Shown here: in pieces, positions 1-7,537 of the stretch
How positions within the stretch are numbered: the first letter of the stretch is position 1
Layout: every line of letters begins with the position of its first letter
Source of the DNA: Longispora sp040681875
GTDB lineage: Bacteria > Actinomycetota > Actinomycetes > Mycobacteriales > Micromonosporaceae
DNA: 64,000 nucleotides
Assembly: GCF_040681875.1 (NCBI RefSeq)
Contig: NZ_JBFAZP010000001.1
Coordinates: 186,001-250,000 of the forward strand
Direction of reading: 5' to 3'
The notes under the pieces: model-generated
Database searches by the model: none
What the model was told of the DNA's origin: nothing
The model's input: only the letters and a program-made list of their open reading frames with translations
Made by a program: the position numbers and the translations under genes

Positions 1-141
1 GTAGTGCCGTTCCGCACCGGTATCGGTGAGGCTGTCACGGCCGACCGGTGACACCTGTCATACCCTCCCACGGCCTACACTGACCGGCGAGGTGACCGCC
101 GCTGACGGCGGCGGCTCCCGACATCTGACGATGCCCGTGGA

Positions 142-147
142 TATTAT
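142..147 (+). promoter_or_regulatory. Possible -10 element, leaderless start
   Basis: TATTAT lies six bases before the ATG at 154 in an otherwise GC-rich stretch, and no ribosome binding site precedes the ATG. This fits a leaderless transcript, but no convincing -35 box is visible at the right distance. Bases 1-141 hold nothing else I can support. Confidence 0.35.
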
Positions 148-153
148 TGTCTA

Positions 154-1065
154 ATGTGGACTTGGCTTGCTGCCGTCGCGTACGTCCTACTGACCGGGGT
201 CATCACGTTCGCCAAGACGTATCTGGACGAAGCACGGGGCGAGAAACGTTGGGCGGAGCACCTGGCACGCGAGCGCGCCGAGGCCGAGGCCGACGTCGCC
301 GCCGGGTCGGTCGACGAGCTGGACGTCCTGTCACTGGCCTACCTCGCGGCCGACGGCTGGAATCCCCGTGACCGGATCACCGAGGTGATCCTCGCCCGCC
401 TCGTCACGAGCGGCATGATCCGGCGGCTCGACGAGAAGCGGTACGCCGACGACGAGCCGCGCTGGGTCCTGGAGGGCGCGCGACCGGAGGACCACACCGA
501 CCTGCGCGACCACGACCCTCCGCGGCCGATCTTCGGAGCCCCGAACCCATCGCTGGTCAACGGCAGAGCTTTTCACCTGAGTGATCTGAGACCGACGGGG
601 GCGCGGCTCGACAACAAGGTCGAGCGGCTGGCGGCCGCCGGCTACCTCCGCCCGGAGCGGCTGGAGTTCCCCGGCGAGTGGAGCCGGCTGCACCCACTCT
701 CGGCCCTCGCGGCCGGTGCCGCGGTGCCGGTCGGCGCGTGGCTCGCCCTGGACCACGCCTGGTGGCGTCTGGCCGTGGTGGTCGTGTTCGGACTGATCGC
801 CGGGTTCGTGGCACGCCCGCACATGACCTTGGGGCGCTGGCTGCCGGAGATCACCTGCCGGGGCGAGCGCGTCGTGGCGTTGGCCCGGCAGCGGTACGCG
901 GATCTCGGCCCGTCCCGCCCGCGCGAGGAGCCGCGCACCGTTCGGGAGGCGGAGCTGGCCGTCGCGCTGTTCGGCACGTCGGTCCTGCACCAGATCAATC
1001 CCTGGATCGTCCTGGACCGCAGCTGGCGGCCACCCCAACCCGACACCTCGGACGGCCACTTCTAG
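154..1065 (+). CDS. TIGR04222-like membrane protein
   Basis: A 303-residue protein of unknown function. An N-terminal membrane segment (about residues 4-20) is followed by a soluble stretch containing LSLAYLAADG and an LARLVTSGMIRRLDE-type segment. That resembles the winged-helix-like block of actinobacterial TIGR04222 proteins, where LAYLAGG is followed by a helix ending in a basic strand. Two more hydrophobic segments lie near residues 186-222. The ATG at 154 has no Shine-Dalgarno sequence but sits close behind an AT-rich -10-like element. The neighbouring operon runs on the other strand and ends 85 bp away, so the gene appears monocistronic. The family assignment rests on pattern only; the coding call itself is firm from length and codon bias. 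Confidence 0.75.
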   Translation: MWTWLAAVAYVLLTGVITFAKTYLDEARGEKRWAEHLARERAEAEADVAAGSVDELDVLSLAYLAADGWNPRDRITEVILARLVTSGMIRRLDEKRYADDEPRWVLEGARPEDHTDLRDHDPPRPIFGAPNPSLVNGRAFHLSDLRPTGARLDNKVERLAAAGYLRPERLEFPGEWSRLHPLSALAAGAAVPVGAWLALDHAWWRLAVVVVFGLIAGFVARPHMTLGRWLPEITCRGERVVALARQRYADLGPSRPREEPRTVREAELAVALFGTSVLHQINPWIVLDRSWRPPQPDTSDGHF

Positions 1066-1150
1066 TGGCGTCCCGTGATCACTCCCGGGTTCCGTGGTGG
1101 CCGGGTCACGACGATCGCCCGCCGCGCGCTCCCCCTGCGGGTGGCGACGT

Positions 1151-1654
1151 TCACGAAACGTGGCGGGTTCCGACGGCTGGTGGGCGCGGCACGGCACCGG
1201 GGGCGTCGCGCAGGGTGCGCAGCGCCCGGGTGAACGCGCCGGCTCCCCCGCCGAGGGTCGCGAAGAACGCCCGGTCGCAGGCCTCGACCGCGACCACGGC
1301 CCGGTTGGCCAGGGCTTCGCCCTCGGGGGTCACGGCCAGGGCCCGGGCCCGGCGGTCCGTCGGGTGCGGCAGGCGGTGCACGAGATCCTGGGCCTCCAGG
1401 GCGCGCAGCACCTGGGAGGTCATCATCGGGTCGGTCGCGGCGTGGTCGGCCAGGTGCTTCTGGGTGACCGGCCCGTCGGTGGCCAGCCACGTCAACGACG
1501 CCAGCAGCACGAACTGGACGTGCGTCAGCCCGAACGGCTTCAGCGCCGCCCGCTGGGCCGCCTGCCAGCGGTGGGTGACCTGCCAGAGCAGCAGGCCGGG
1601 GCTGTCGGCGGCCTCGGGGAAGTCGGTGGCCAGCCGGCGGTCGTGCCCGGTCAC
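1151..1654 (-). CDS. MarR family transcriptional regulator
   Basis: A 167-residue winged-helix regulator with the MarR layout: a dimerisation helix, then a helix-turn-helix with VTQKHLADHAATDPMMTSQVLRAL (given here as its key residues VTQKHLA and MMTSQVLRAL), then the wing DRRARALAVTPEG. It starts at a GTG that overlaps the stop of the EVE gene by four bases (GTGA), so it is the last gene of a three-gene coupled operon (SRPBCC, EVE, MarR). MarR proteins usually repress their own operon and respond to small aromatic ligands. The AT-rich promoter of the operon near 2514-2542 is the obvious candidate operator, although that is inference. The ligand is unknown. Confidence 0.9.
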   Translation of the reverse strand: MTGHDRRLATDFPEAADSPGLLLWQVTHRWQAAQRAALKPFGLTHVQFVLLASLTWLATDGPVTQKHLADHAATDPMMTSQVLRALEAQDLVHRLPHPTDRRARALAVTPEGEALANRAVVAVEACDRAFFATLGGGAGAFTRALRTLRDAPGAVPRPPAVGTRHVS

Positions 1655-2064
1655 GCCGCGCCGACCATGGCCGCCCGGATGGACCGGAAGTCCTCCCGGG
1701 TGAGTTCGAGCAGACCCCGGCGCAGCGCGTACCCCCAGTTCGGGTCGGCGGTCAGGTCGAGGTCCGCGAGGTCGTGGACAGGGGTCTCCGTCGGGTCCGG
1801 CACGTAGCGGATCCTACGGCGCCACGGCTGGAAGTCGCCCTCGTCGGCCTGCCAGATCTCGTCGTCGGCGACCACGCCGATCGCGGTGAACGCCCGGAGC
1901 GGGTCGCCGCCGCGCAGGCTCGTGCGGGGCGAGTAGTAGACCAGCCAGTCGCCGGCGGACAGCCGGGCCAGGCCGGTCCGTTTGCCGTGGCCGAGCTGGG
2001 CGATGCCGAGCGCGGTGCCCCGGAGCACGTGGTCGCGGCAGACGACGCCCAGCCAGAACCTCAC
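1651..2064 (-). CDS. EVE domain-containing protein
   Basis: A 137-residue EVE (PUA-like) domain protein. It opens RFWLGVVCRDHVLRG, has the central AGDWLVYYSPR motif typical of the fold (often GDxxxFYHS), and ends with a LTREDF segment. EVE domains bind modified nucleobases in DNA or RNA, but members of this stand-alone small type have no settled role. The start is a GTG at 2064 that overlaps the SRPBCC stop by four bases; no longer start is consistent with the family. Translational coupling on both sides places it in the middle of the SRPBCC-EVE-MarR operon. Confidence 0.85.
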   Translation of the reverse strand: MRFWLGVVCRDHVLRGTALGIAQLGHGKRTGLARLSAGDWLVYYSPRTSLRGGDPLRAFTAIGVVADDEIWQADEGDFQPWRRRIRYVPDPTETPVHDLADLDLTADPNWGYALRRGLLELTREDFRSIRAAMVGAA

Positions 2065-2507
2065 GCGGCGCCCTGCCGCGCGGTGTCCGCGCCCCGGCCG
2101 GCCGCGACGGCGGCGAGGCGGTCCAGGTCGGCCTGGAGGCTGGCCTTGATGCCCTTGCCGAGCACCAGGTTCCACAGCCGGCCGAGCGGCCCGGTCAGGT
2201 CCACGGTCACGGCGACGCGCGTGCCGGCCGGGGTGCGTTCGACCAGGTGCCGGAACGTCAGCCGGGCGCCGAACAGCGTCGAGACGTCGGTGAACTCGCG
2301 GTCGGGCACGAGCGCCGCCACGACGAACCGCACCTTCGGGCCGCCCTTGGGCTTGAGCACGCCGGTGGCCCCGGGGACGAACGGGCCGTCGAGCCGGACC
2401 CAGTCGGTGTCGGTGTTCCATTCCGGCCAGGTGGCCATGTCGGCCCAGCGGTCGAAGAAGGCCGACGGGGCGGCCGGGGAGGTGACTTCTGCCTGCGCGA
2501 TCATCAT
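2061..2507 (-). CDS. SRPBCC family protein (START-like)
   Basis: A 148-residue START/polyketide cyclase-like protein with a hydrophobic ligand cavity fold. It begins with two adjacent Met codons (MMIAQAEV), then AAPSAFFDRWADMATWPEWNTD, the hallmark first helix of the SRPBCC superfamily, and ends with a long amphipathic helix. The first ATG at 2507 falls six bases after a good -10 element, so the mRNA is probably leaderless; no ribosome binding site is present. It is the first gene of an operon with EVE and MarR genes, each overlapping by four bases. Substrate or function cannot be predicted; many such proteins in MarR operons handle hydrophobic small molecules. Confidence 0.85.
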   Translation of the reverse strand: MMIAQAEVTSPAAPSAFFDRWADMATWPEWNTDTDWVRLDGPFVPGATGVLKPKGGPKVRFVVAALVPDREFTDVSTLFGARLTFRHLVERTPAGTRVAVTVDLTGPLGRLWNLVLGKGIKASLQADLDRLAAVAAGRGADTARQGAA

Positions 2508-2513
2508 GAAACA

Positions 2514-2542
2514 ACTATGCGCGCTTACTATCTTTCCGTCAA
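2514..2542 (-). promoter_or_regulatory. Promoter of SRPBCC-EVE-MarR operon
   Basis: Read on the minus strand, TTGACG (2537-2542) and CATAGT (2514-2519) are separated by 17 bp, a good vegetative-type promoter. The ATG of the SRPBCC gene lies six bases after the -10, so transcription should begin at or next to the start codon. The spacer contains two similar steps, ATAGTA and ATAGTT, 12 bp apart. These could belong to a MarR operator, but a clean palindrome is not visible. Confidence 0.6.
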
Positions 2543-2643
2543 GTCGGGGGCCCGGGCCGCTCGACCCGGTGTCCCCGGCGCTGAGCCCGCGCGGGTCGCC
2601 GACTCCTCCCCTCTGCCCGGGCCCGGCACACAACCGAAGCGAA

Positions 2644-2681
2644 GGTCCGCCCGCGCGCCGTGGGGAGCGCGCGGGCGGACC
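2644..2681 (-). terminator. Terminator of the collagenase gene
   Basis: A perfect 14-bp inverted repeat (arms GGTCCGCCCGCGCG and its complement) has a 10-base loop. It lies 20 bp after the stop codon of the collagenase gene. It has no T-tract, as is common for actinomycete terminators. Confidence 0.75.
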
Positions 2682-2700
2682 GTGTGGTTCCTCGTACCCG

Positions 2701-5196
2701 TCAGAACTCGGTCTTGACCGTCACCCCGGAACAGGTGCCGACCGCGTGCAGGCTGACGTAGTGGGTGCCGGCCCGCGGGTTGCCGACGGTCAGCGTCTCG
2801 CTGTTGTTCGGGCCGGTCGAGCGGCTGGTGTAGCTGGTGGTGTACGCCCAGCTGCTGGAGTTGTAGTAGAGGTCGCAGTTGCCGGCACCCCCCGAGGAGG
2901 TGATCCGCAGTTGGGCGGTGCCGGCGGGGATCACGAGGTAGAAGTAGTCGTAGTTGCCGGTGGTCGCGCCCCGGTTGGTGCGCTGGCAGTTCTTGCCCAG
3001 GGTGCGGATGTCGCCGCCCGTGCACTCGGGCAGGCTGCCCGACCCGACGGTGACCGCGCGGCTACTGGTGCCGGTGGCCCCCTTGTTGTCGGTGACGGTC
3101 AGCGTGACCGTGTAGGTGCCGGCCGTGGTGTAGGCCTTCGTCGGGTTGGTGGCCGTGGACGTGGTGCCGTCGCCGAAGTTCCACGAACGCGACGAGATCG
3201 TGCCGTCGGAGTCCGTGGACCGGTCGGTCAGCGCGACGCTGAGCCCCGTGACCACCGCGTCGAACGCCGAGGTCGGCGGGATGTTGGTCGGGGTGCCGCC
3301 GCCGGCGCACGCCCCGGCCGCGCACGCGGTGAGCCAGGTGTTGAAGTCGGCGTCGTACCGGGTGCCGATCGTCGAGTTGTAGTAGTTGTAGCCGCCGGTG
3401 TAGTCCCCGGTGCGGAACTTGCCCAGGATGGTCAGCACGTCGGAACGGTGCTTCTCCAGCATGTAGCGCACCGCCAGGTAGCCCCAGTTGTAGGTCCGGG
3501 TCTGGTTCGTGTTGGCGTACGTGGTCTGGAACAGCGTGCTCAGCGCGTACCGGTGCGTGCCCGCCTCGGTGATAGCCGCCGTGTAGTCCTCGCCCCGGTA
3601 GCCGTAGGAGACGTACTCGGCGAAGCCCTCGATCCACCAGATGTCCGGGACGACCTGTCCGGCCCCGAAGTCGCCGTACATGTTGTAGCGGCCGTCCAGG
3701 TAGTGGGTGTACTCGTGGTTGAGGTTCCAGATCGCGAAGGTCGGGCGCATCCACTCGGCCTCGTAGGCGATGAACCGCGCCTGGTTGCCGACGACGGACG
3801 GGTCGCCCTCCAGGTACATGCCGCCGTTGTTCGTGTCGATGCCGAAGATGGCCCCGGCGTACATCTGGTAGTCGTCGCTGCTGTCGAACGCGACGATCTC
3901 GATGTTGGTGTTGCGGTCGTTGGCCACCGGGCCGGGGTCGGCGACGATGGCGTGGAAGTACGCGTCCTGGTTCTGCACGCTCGTGCACGTGGCGGCGAGT
4001 TCGGCGGCCGTCATCGACTGGGCGCGGATCGTGTGCCCCGGGTCGCAGACGTGCGTGATCGGCAGCGCGGCGGCCTTGAGCCGGTTCGCCAGGTCACAGA
4101 TGCCGTAGTAGGAACACTGCGGCCGGTCGTAGAAGTCGGCCATGCCCGCCACGGCCACCCACAGCCGCGCCTTCGGCCCCGTCATCGCCGAGGCGGTGAG
4201 CAGCCCCTTGGCCAGCGGCCGGGTCTTCGCCTGCAACGCCGGGTACTGCAGGAACCGGCCCAGCTCCAGCCCCGCGTTGGAGTCCAGGATCGCCCAGTCC
4301 CCCGTGAGCAGGTCGAGGTGGTTCGCCGCGAAGGAGTACAACGCGTCCAGGATGCTCGGGTCGGCGGTCACGGCCGCGCCCAGCCGGGAGTCGTTGTGCC
4401 CCCGGAACAGCGCGACGTACACGTTGTTCGTCGCCCCGAGCATGTTCCGGTACGGCGAGTAGGTGCCCGTGTTGAAGGCGTTGAGCAGCCGCTTCAACGG
4501 CGCGAGGTACCGGGCCGCCTCCACCGTGCAGTTGATCAGGATCAGCGACTCCGACAGGATCGCCCCGTGCGCGTCGTTCACGTCGAGCAGGTGCGAGTTC
4601 GCGTAGAACGCGTCCAGGCCGGCCCGCATCGCGTTCTCCAGCGGCGCGCCGTACGGGATGGTGGGCTGGTTGCCCCACTGCACGTAGTAGCCGGCGTGCA
4701 GGAACAGCGCGAGCTGCTCCAGGCCGGCGGAGTTGGTGCCGTTGTAGGTGACGGCCGAGTCCCGGTACGCGTTGGCGACCGTGACCATCTGGGCCTCGCG
4801 GAACACGTCGTACACGGCGGTGCCGCTGAGCGAGAACAGGGTGTTGATGCAGGTGGTGGTGTTCGTCCGCACGTAGGTGACGAGCGCGGCGCCCGTCTTG
4901 GAGCCGAAGTCGGACGGGGCGCAGGCGGCGGCCGCGAGGCCGGCGTTCGCCGTCGACGGACGGGTGTCCGCCAGGGACGGCGGGAGTTCCGGCCGGGCCT
5001 TCTGGGTGCCGTGCGCGGGGGCGGTGCGGTCCGCGGTGGCGGTGGCCGCCGGCGGGGCCGGTGCGCGGGTACCGCCGGCCTCGATCCTGGTGGGGCCGGC
5101 CTGGGCGGGCGCGCTGGTCAGGGCCAGGCCCGTGACGAGGGCGGCCGTGGTGAGCAGGGCCAACAGGGTGCGTGTTCGGGTCGGTCTCGTTGTCAC
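2701..5196 (-). CDS. Secreted M9 family collagenase with PKD and PPC domains
   Basis: An 831-residue secreted zinc metalloprotease. A Sec signal peptide ends near AQAGP (residue 33). The peptidase unit carries HEYTH at residues 494-498 and the downstream glutamate of IEGFAEY at about 523, at the spacing of the third zinc ligand in clostridial collagenases. A PKD domain (NFGDGTTS, then YTVTLTVTDNKGATG) lies at about 640-730, and a C-terminal pre-peptidase-type beta domain fills the last 110 residues. This order (activator and peptidase unit, PKD, PPC) matches bacterial M9 collagenases that degrade native collagen. The gene stands alone, with a strong terminator after it and nearly 100 bp of upstream region before the GC-skewed repeat tract. 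No substrate can be proved from sequence. Confidence 0.93.
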   Translation of the reverse strand: MTTRPTRTRTLLALLTTAALVTGLALTSAPAQAGPTRIEAGGTRAPAPPAATATADRTAPAHGTQKARPELPPSLADTRPSTANAGLAAAACAPSDFGSKTGAALVTYVRTNTTTCINTLFSLSGTAVYDVFREAQMVTVANAYRDSAVTYNGTNSAGLEQLALFLHAGYYVQWGNQPTIPYGAPLENAMRAGLDAFYANSHLLDVNDAHGAILSESLILINCTVEAARYLAPLKRLLNAFNTGTYSPYRNMLGATNNVYVALFRGHNDSRLGAAVTADPSILDALYSFAANHLDLLTGDWAILDSNAGLELGRFLQYPALQAKTRPLAKGLLTASAMTGPKARLWVAVAGMADFYDRPQCSYYGICDLANRLKAAALPITHVCDPGHTIRAQSMTAAELAATCTSVQNQDAYFHAIVADPGPVANDRNTNIEIVAFDSSDDYQMYAGAIFGIDTNNGGMYLEGDPSVVGNQARFIAYEAEWMRPTFAIWNLNHEYTHYLDGRYNMYGDFGAGQVVPDIWWIEGFAEYVSYGYRGEDYTAAITEAGTHRYALSTLFQTTYANTNQTRTYNWGYLAVRYMLEKHRSDVLTILGKFRTGDYTGGYNYYNSTIGTRYDADFNTWLTACAAGACAGGGTPTNIPPTSAFDAVVTGLSVALTDRSTDSDGTISSRSWNFGDGTTSTATNPTKAYTTAGTYTVTLTVTDNKGATGTSSRAVTVGSGSLPECTGGDIRTLGKNCQRTNRGATTGNYDYFYLVIPAGTAQLRITSSGGAGNCDLYYNSSSWAYTTSYTSRSTGPNNSETLTVGNPRAGTHYVSLHAVGTCSGVTVKTEF

Positions 5197-5399
5197 TGGG
5201 GTCTCCGAGAGGGGATCGGTCCGGCCCCGGTCGGCCGGTGCACGAAACGTAAGGTGTCACCCATCACGTCACAACCGTGCTTAGTGTCCTGTTCACCTCG
5301 GACAGCCCGAACCTTGCCGGGAGCCTAAGAGCGGTGCTCGTATGAGGTATCGGTGGGGCTGGATGGCCGGGTCGCCCTCGTCGTCGCCGGACAGGCCGA

Positions 5400-5576
5400 C
5401 CTTCAGACCCCGCCACCGTCGGGGTCGGGGTCGGGGTTGAGGTCGCGGGCGGGTTGGGGTCGGGGTCCGGGGCGCGGGCGGGGCACGGTCGGGGTCGGGG
5501 TCGCGGGCGGGTTGGGGTCGGAGTCGGGGTCGGAGGCGCGGGCGCGGGCAGGGCGCGGTCGGGGTCGGGGTCGGTC
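5400..5576. repeat. G-rich low-complexity tract (GGGGTCGGGGTC type)
   Basis: On the plus strand this stretch is dominated by repeats of GGGGTC/GGGTTG and GGGCGC runs. There are well over ten runs of three or more G within about 175 bp, so it could form several G-quadruplexes. It begins directly after the LysR stop codon and lies in the LysR 3' untranslated region (C-rich in the transcript). Bases 5197-5399 upstream of the collagenase gene hold no recognisable gene. Confidence 0.75.
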
Positions 5577-6539
5577 TCAGGCGACCCGCGGATGGGCCTC
5601 CGGATTCGCCGCCCACCACGGCCCGTACACCGGGCTCCGCTCGGCGTGCTCCGTGTACACCCGCGCCGCCGCGAGGAACACCCGCTCCGCCACCGCCGCC
5701 GACACCCGCGACCGCCGCCACACCACCAGCAGCTGCCCGTACATCGGGTTCCCCGCCAGCCGCCGCACCGCCACCCCGGCAGTCGACAGCGACGTCGGCC
5801 CGACCAGCTCCACCGCCTGCCCGGACTCGATCAGCTGCCGGCCGCCCCCGCTCGGCACCTGGAACCGGACCCGGGGGTCGAACCCGGCCCGCCGGCACGC
5901 CGCCCGGAACTGGGCCAGCGTCCCGTCGTCGGCCCCGCACGGCCCGATCCACGCCTCCGCCGCCAGGTCCGCCAGCTCGATCTCCTCGCGCGCGGCGAGC
6001 GGATGGTCGGCGGACAGCGCCACACAGCACGGCGTCCGGGCCACGAACAGCCGGTGGGCCAGCTCCGGGACCGTCACCGCCTGCCGGTCCTCCGGGGTGC
6101 CGACCACCGCGATGTCGAGCCGGTCCTGGGCCAGCGCGTCGGACAACGCGGCGGCGGACGGGTCCACGTACAGCGTGACCTCGCGTTCCGGCAGCTCGGC
6201 GGCCACCTCCCACAGGATCGCCGCGTAGCACTCCATGTGCGGCAGTCCCAGCCGCAACGGCGCGGCCGGCCGCAGATCGCCCTGCGACAGGTCCCCGACG
6301 AAACCATCCAATTCGGCCAGTACCAGCCGGGCCCGGCGCACCGCGCGGTCCCCCAGCGGCGTCGGGACCACGCCGAGGCGGCTCCGCGCGAACAGCGCCC
6401 CGCCGAGGGAACGCTCGACGCGTTGCAGCAGGGCCGTCAGCGCGGGCTGCGACACGGCCAGGTGGCGGGCGGCGCGCGAGAGGCTCCCGGCTTCGGCGAT
6501 CACGCAGATCGCGCGCAGGTGCCGTACCTCGAGATCCAT
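5577..6539 (-). CDS. LysR family transcriptional regulator
   Basis: A 320-residue LysR-type regulator. The N-terminal winged helix (residues 1-60) has the classic LSRAARHLAVSQPALTALLQRVERSLGGALFARS pattern (key parts: SRAARHL, SQPALTALLQ, LGGALFARS). A two-lobed periplasmic-binding-like effector domain follows, with AAPLRLGLPHMECYAA and VTVPELAHRLFVA segments. The ATG at 6539 is the only start that gives the full HTH. A dyad ATAC-N6-GTAT lies 12 bp upstream and is a good autoregulatory LysR box. The next divergent gene is the orphan response regulator, more than 200 bp away, so the regulon cannot be read from adjacency. The 3' end runs straight into the G-rich repeat tract. Confidence 0.92.
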   Translation of the reverse strand: MDLEVRHLRAICVIAEAGSLSRAARHLAVSQPALTALLQRVERSLGGALFARSRLGVVPTPLGDRAVRRARLVLAELDGFVGDLSQGDLRPAAPLRLGLPHMECYAAILWEVAAELPEREVTLYVDPSAAALSDALAQDRLDIAVVGTPEDRQAVTVPELAHRLFVARTPCCVALSADHPLAAREEIELADLAAEAWIGPCGADDGTLAQFRAACRRAGFDPRVRFQVPSGGGRQLIESGQAVELVGPTSLSTAGVAVRRLAGNPMYGQLLVVWRRSRVSAAVAERVFLAAARVYTEHAERSPVYGPWWAANPEAHPRVA

Positions 6540-6550
6540 AGACCAACGTT

Positions 6551-6564
6551 ATACACGCCGGTAT
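6551..6564. promoter_or_regulatory. Candidate LysR-box dyad
   Basis: ATAC-ACGCCG-GTAT is a dyad with four-base arms and a six-base centre. It sits within the 25 bp upstream of the LysR start codon and fits the short interrupted dyads bound by LysR proteins at their own promoters. The assignment is by position and shape only. Confidence 0.45.
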
Positions 6565-6660
6565 GACCGCGCGTCCCCGTCGCGTGCGAGGCTGCGGGTG
6601 CGCGCCGGCGGTGCCTGCACCGCGAGGTCGGCGGCGGTAGGGGTGAAGGCCGTCGGCGCG

Positions 6661-6753
6661 CGACAGCGGCTGTCACAGGGCCGCGAGCGCACGACGGCGG
6701 CTGTCACGGAGCCGCGGACACACGACAGCGGCGGCCGGCGCACGCCGGTGCCG
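6661..6753. repeat. Three 31-bp direct repeats upstream of the response regulator
   Basis: Units begin at 6661, 6692 and 6723, an exact 31-bp period. The core of the first is the perfect dyad GACAGC-G-GCTGTC followed by AC. The second has one change (GACGGCGGCTGTCAC), and the third keeps only the left half (CGACAGCGGC). The array ends just before the ribosome binding site of the response regulator gene. About three helical turns per unit would place dyads on one face of the DNA, which suits cooperative binding. Confidence 0.65.
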
Positions 6754-6775
6754 GTCACGGGACGGGAGCGGGCAC

Positions 6776-7498
6776 ATGACGAACATCCTGCTCATCGACG
6801 AGGACACCGACCGCCGCCAGTCCACCGCCACGAACCTGACCGTCCGGGGGTACCACGTCTCGGCCCTCCCCCTGCACCACGTCGGCGAGGTACTGTCCGA
6901 CCTGTCCCAACCCACCCACGGCCGCCCCGACGTCGTGGTCATGAACCCGTACGCGCACGGCGTCGACAGCCTCCTCGTCCTCCGCCTCGTCCGGCTCGCC
7001 TCGGGCCGCCCCGTCATCGTCTGCGCCGCCGGCCAGCCCGACGCCGAGGTCGTCCGGATGCTCGACGCGGGCGCCGACGGCTGCTGGACGGAACACGTGA
7101 CCGCCGCACTGGTGGACGCCCAGGTCACGGCCGTCCTGCGCCGCGTACCGTGCCCGCCGCCGCCCCGGGCCCGGGTCGTGGGACAGCTGCACCTCGACGT
7201 CGGCGCCCGGGAGGCCTCGCTGCGGGGCGCTCCCCTGCACCTGACCCAGGCCGAGTTCGACCTGCTGGCGTGCCTGAGCGAACACCCGGGCCGGGTACTC
7301 CCCCGCGAACTGCTCGCCACCCGGCTCCGCCTGGACCGGCCGTCCCCCTCCTGCCGCAGTATCGACGTGTTGTTGTCGCGGTTGCGTTCCAAGCTCGGCG
7401 AGAGCGCCGCCCGGCCGCGCTATCTGCACAGTTCCCGGGGGTTGGGGGTGGCGCTGCGCGCGCCGGACGACGCGACGTCCCGGGGTCCGGCCAGCTGA
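6776..7498 (+). CDS. Orphan OmpR-type response regulator with degenerate receiver
   Basis: A 240-residue protein with an N-terminal receiver-like domain (1-118) and a C-terminal OmpR/PhoB winged helix (about 130-225, with LTQAEFDLLACLSEHPGRV and SIDVLLSRLRSKLG). The acidic pocket D8-E9-D10 is kept. The phosphoacceptor position is Asn57 (VVVMNPYAHG) instead of Asp, and the conserved Lys site is Glu106 (GADGCWTEHV). The protein is therefore probably not switched by phosphorylation, as in other atypical actinomycete regulators that sense end products or work constitutively. There is no adjacent kinase. A ribosome binding site GGGACGGGAG precedes the ATG. The 31-bp repeats immediately upstream suggest autoregulation. 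Confidence 0.88.
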   Translation: MTNILLIDEDTDRRQSTATNLTVRGYHVSALPLHHVGEVLSDLSQPTHGRPDVVVMNPYAHGVDSLLVLRLVRLASGRPVIVCAAGQPDAEVVRMLDAGADGCWTEHVTAALVDAQVTAVLRRVPCPPPPRARVVGQLHLDVGAREASLRGAPLHLTQAEFDLLACLSEHPGRVLPRELLATRLRLDRPSPSCRSIDVLLSRLRSKLGESAARPRYLHSSRGLGVALRAPDDATSRGPAS

Positions 7499-7537
7499 CG
7501 GGCGTCACCAGGTGCCTGGCCGGTCGGCCGGCGGTCG

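Noticed and set aside
1774..5328. Very long open frame on the plus strand opposite the collagenase gene
   Set aside because: It is rich in Arg, Val and Gly as expected for the reverse frame of a GC-rich gene, has no domain, and the minus strand carries a full M9 collagenase.
6661..6753. CRISPR array
   Set aside because: Only three units, each 31 bp with no separate spacers; the copies decay and no cas gene is near.
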